Assembly (NCBI RefSeq): GCF_014251595.1
Contig: NZ_CP059192.1
Location: 217,020-281,019 of the forward strand
DNA length: 64,000 nucleotides
Direction of reading: 5' to 3'
Source: Blattabacterium cuenoti
GTDB lineage: Bacteria; Bacteroidota; Bacteroidia; Flavobacteriales; Blattabacteriaceae
In this document: piece after piece, positions 63,249 through 64,000 of the stretch
How the letters are laid out: each line of letters begins with the position of its first letter
Numbering within the stretch: the first letter of the stretch is position 1
The notes under the pieces: model-generated
The model's input: only the letters and a program-made list of their open reading frames with translations
What the model was told of the DNA's origin: nothing
Databases searched by the model: none
Program-made: the position numbers and the translations under genes

Positions 63249-63518
63249 ATGAAAAAAGTAGGAAGTTTTTTTTGGGGAGTTGTTTTAGGAACCATGGCTG
63301 GTTTAATAGCGGGAATAATATTATATCCAAAAAAAGAGGAAAAAATAAAAAATATATTAGAAAAAAAAACAGAAGAACTAAGAAATAACTTACAAGAAAT
63401 TAGTAAAAAAATTGTAAAAAAAGTACATAAAATTAAATCGGATTTTGAAAATAAGTGGAAAAAAAATAAAGTAGAAAAAATAGATAAAGATAAAGTAGAA
63501 GATGAATTAGGAACTTAA
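63249..63518 (+). CDS. YtxH-like small membrane-anchored protein
   Basis: The 89-residue protein has one Gly-rich membrane helix (~7-26: FFWGVVLGTMAGLIAGIIL), then YPKKEEKIKN and a long Lys/Glu coiled-coil tail, as in YtxH-domain proteins. These are found next to small holin-like proteins in flavobacteria, just as here. The function is not known. Possible envelope stress role. Confidence 0.7.
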   Translation: MKKVGSFFWGVVLGTMAGLIAGIILYPKKEEKIKNILEKKTEELRNNLQEISKKIVKKVHKIKSDFENKWKKNKVEKIDKDKVEDELGT

Positions 63519-63544
63519 AATTTAACTTTAAGTATTTTATTAAA

Positions 63545-63874
63545 ATGTTCATTTTTATTAAAAATTTTATCCATAACAAATGGTGTATTTTTAGAAATGA
63601 AGTCATTCGAATATTGATTTTCATTATGACAGAGATTTTTTTGAATTTTTTATTATTAATATTTTGTATTATTATTTTTTTTTTAGTCAGCCTTGCTTTA
63701 TGTTTTTTTATTTCTTTTTATTTTGGAAATTATGTTATAGGATTTGGAATTATAACTATTTTATATTTTTTAATTTTTATTATCATATTTTATCTTGGTA
63801 GAGATATTACGAAACTGATTATAAAGGATTTACTTAATAAATCTTTTATTAAAATTTTTGATCATAAAAAATAA
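63545..63874 (+). CDS. Small membrane protein, holin-superfamily-like
   Basis: The 109-residue protein has two strong hydrophobic segments (~30-55 and ~64-86) with a short basic tail. The pair with the YtxH-like gene 26 bases upstream matches the flavobacterial YtxH plus 'phage holin family' pair; the name is from context, and no phage is present. The N-terminal helix of homologs looks shortened. The function is unknown. Confidence 0.55.
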   Translation: MFIFIKNFIHNKWCIFRNEVIRILIFIMTEIFLNFLLLIFCIIIFFLVSLALCFFISFYFGNYVIGFGIITILYFLIFIIIFYLGRDITKLIIKDLLNKSFIKIFDHKK

Positions 63875-63885
63875 TATAAGATATT

Positions 63886-64000
63886 ATGAAAAAATTAGAA
63901 ATTGTTTATGGAATACATCCATTAATCGAAGCAATTATGGCTAAAAAAACAATTAAAAAGCTTTTTTTTCAAAAAGGATTGAGACAAGGATCAAGTGCTT
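63886..64000 (+). CDS. rlmB: RlmB/TrmH-family 23S rRNA 2'-O-methyltransferase (5' part)
   Basis: Only 38 codons are visible before the window ends. The start reads MKKLEIVYGIHPLIEAI, the N-terminal substrate-binding (L30e-like) domain opening of the TrmH/RlmB family (GIHPVxEAL), followed by IKKLFFQKGL. The SPOUT catalytic domain lies outside the window, so RlmB and other SpoU paralogs cannot be told apart. Confidence 0.8.
   Translation, partial: MKKLEIVYGIHPLIEAIMAKKTIKKLFFQKGLRQGSSA

Noticed and set aside
1..64000. Mobile elements, prophage, CRISPR, toxin-antitoxin or secondary-metabolite systems
   Set aside because: No transposase, integrase, repeat array, toxin pair or megasynthase motif appears; the holin-like name at 63545 is a family label in a housekeeping pair.

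Overview
This 64 kb window is very AT-rich, tightly packed and free of mobile DNA. Every gene I recognise has a Bacteroidetes/Flavobacteriales character: an SD-less gene style, a fused CcoN-CcoO oxidase subunit, his and trp operons in the flavobacterial order, a putative porin of the flavobacterial type, an OmpA protein with calcium-type TSP3 repeats, and an FtsL-like protein. Intact amino-acid and peptidoglycan pathways combined with extreme AT content, very short intergenic gaps, overlapping convergent genes and frequent long poly-A runs fit a reduced-genome insect endosymbiont. Blattabacterium (cockroach symbiont) is the best match. Sulcia-like symbionts are unlikely because they have lost the cell-wall genes seen here.

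Layout. 1-5182 (minus): histidine operon hisG-D-C-B-H-A, with hisA cut by the window edge. 5358-9969 (plus): xth, aroK, tilS, serC and a YggS-type PLP protein, with a tRNA-Lys on the other strand. 9962-16334 (minus): complete tryptophan operon trpE-G-D-C-F-B-A. 16516-28014 (plus): putative porin, glucosaminidase, gcvH, the cbb3 oxidase cluster ccoI-S-NO-Q-P-fixH, and maeB. 27985-29311 (minus): murI, rpsT, tRNA-Glu. 29528-42938: short runs on alternating strands (NlpC/P60 peptidase, aroA, MazG-like, two-subunit transketolase, smpB, ompA, tatC, ychF, M42 peptidase, dapF, degP, lptG, tgt). 43020-58851 (plus): the division/cell-wall (dcw) cluster rsmH-ftsL-ftsI-murE-mraY-murD-ftsW-murG-murC-ftsQ-ftsA-ftsZ followed by hisS. 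58846-64000: pnuC, a phosphopantetheinyl transferase, mrp, a PNP homolog, murB, two small envelope proteins and the start of an rlmB-type methyltransferase.

How it works together. The biosynthetic genes (his, trp, aroK, aroA, serC, dapF) fit a symbiont that supplies amino acids and builds its own wall (murI, dapF, murB-G, mraY, ftsI, ftsW). Energy comes from a cbb3 oxidase fed by a copper ATPase, with malic enzyme at the pyruvate node.

Most notable signals: (1) murD is split into two frames at an A9 run that contains an in-frame A AAA AAG slippery heptamer, so a full enzyme needs frameshifting or polymerase slippage. (2) Both the his and trp operons carry intrinsic-terminator-like hairpins between promoter and first gene, although both lie in divergent intergenic regions where no gene ends, and the two leaders share a short motif. 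(3) TrpE has Tyr where feedback-sensitive enzymes have Ser in the LLES motif. (4) The purine nucleoside phosphorylase homolog has lost most catalytic residues. No gene-free stretch exceeds 300 bases. I saw no CRISPR array, IS element, prophage or rRNA, and no defence-type system.
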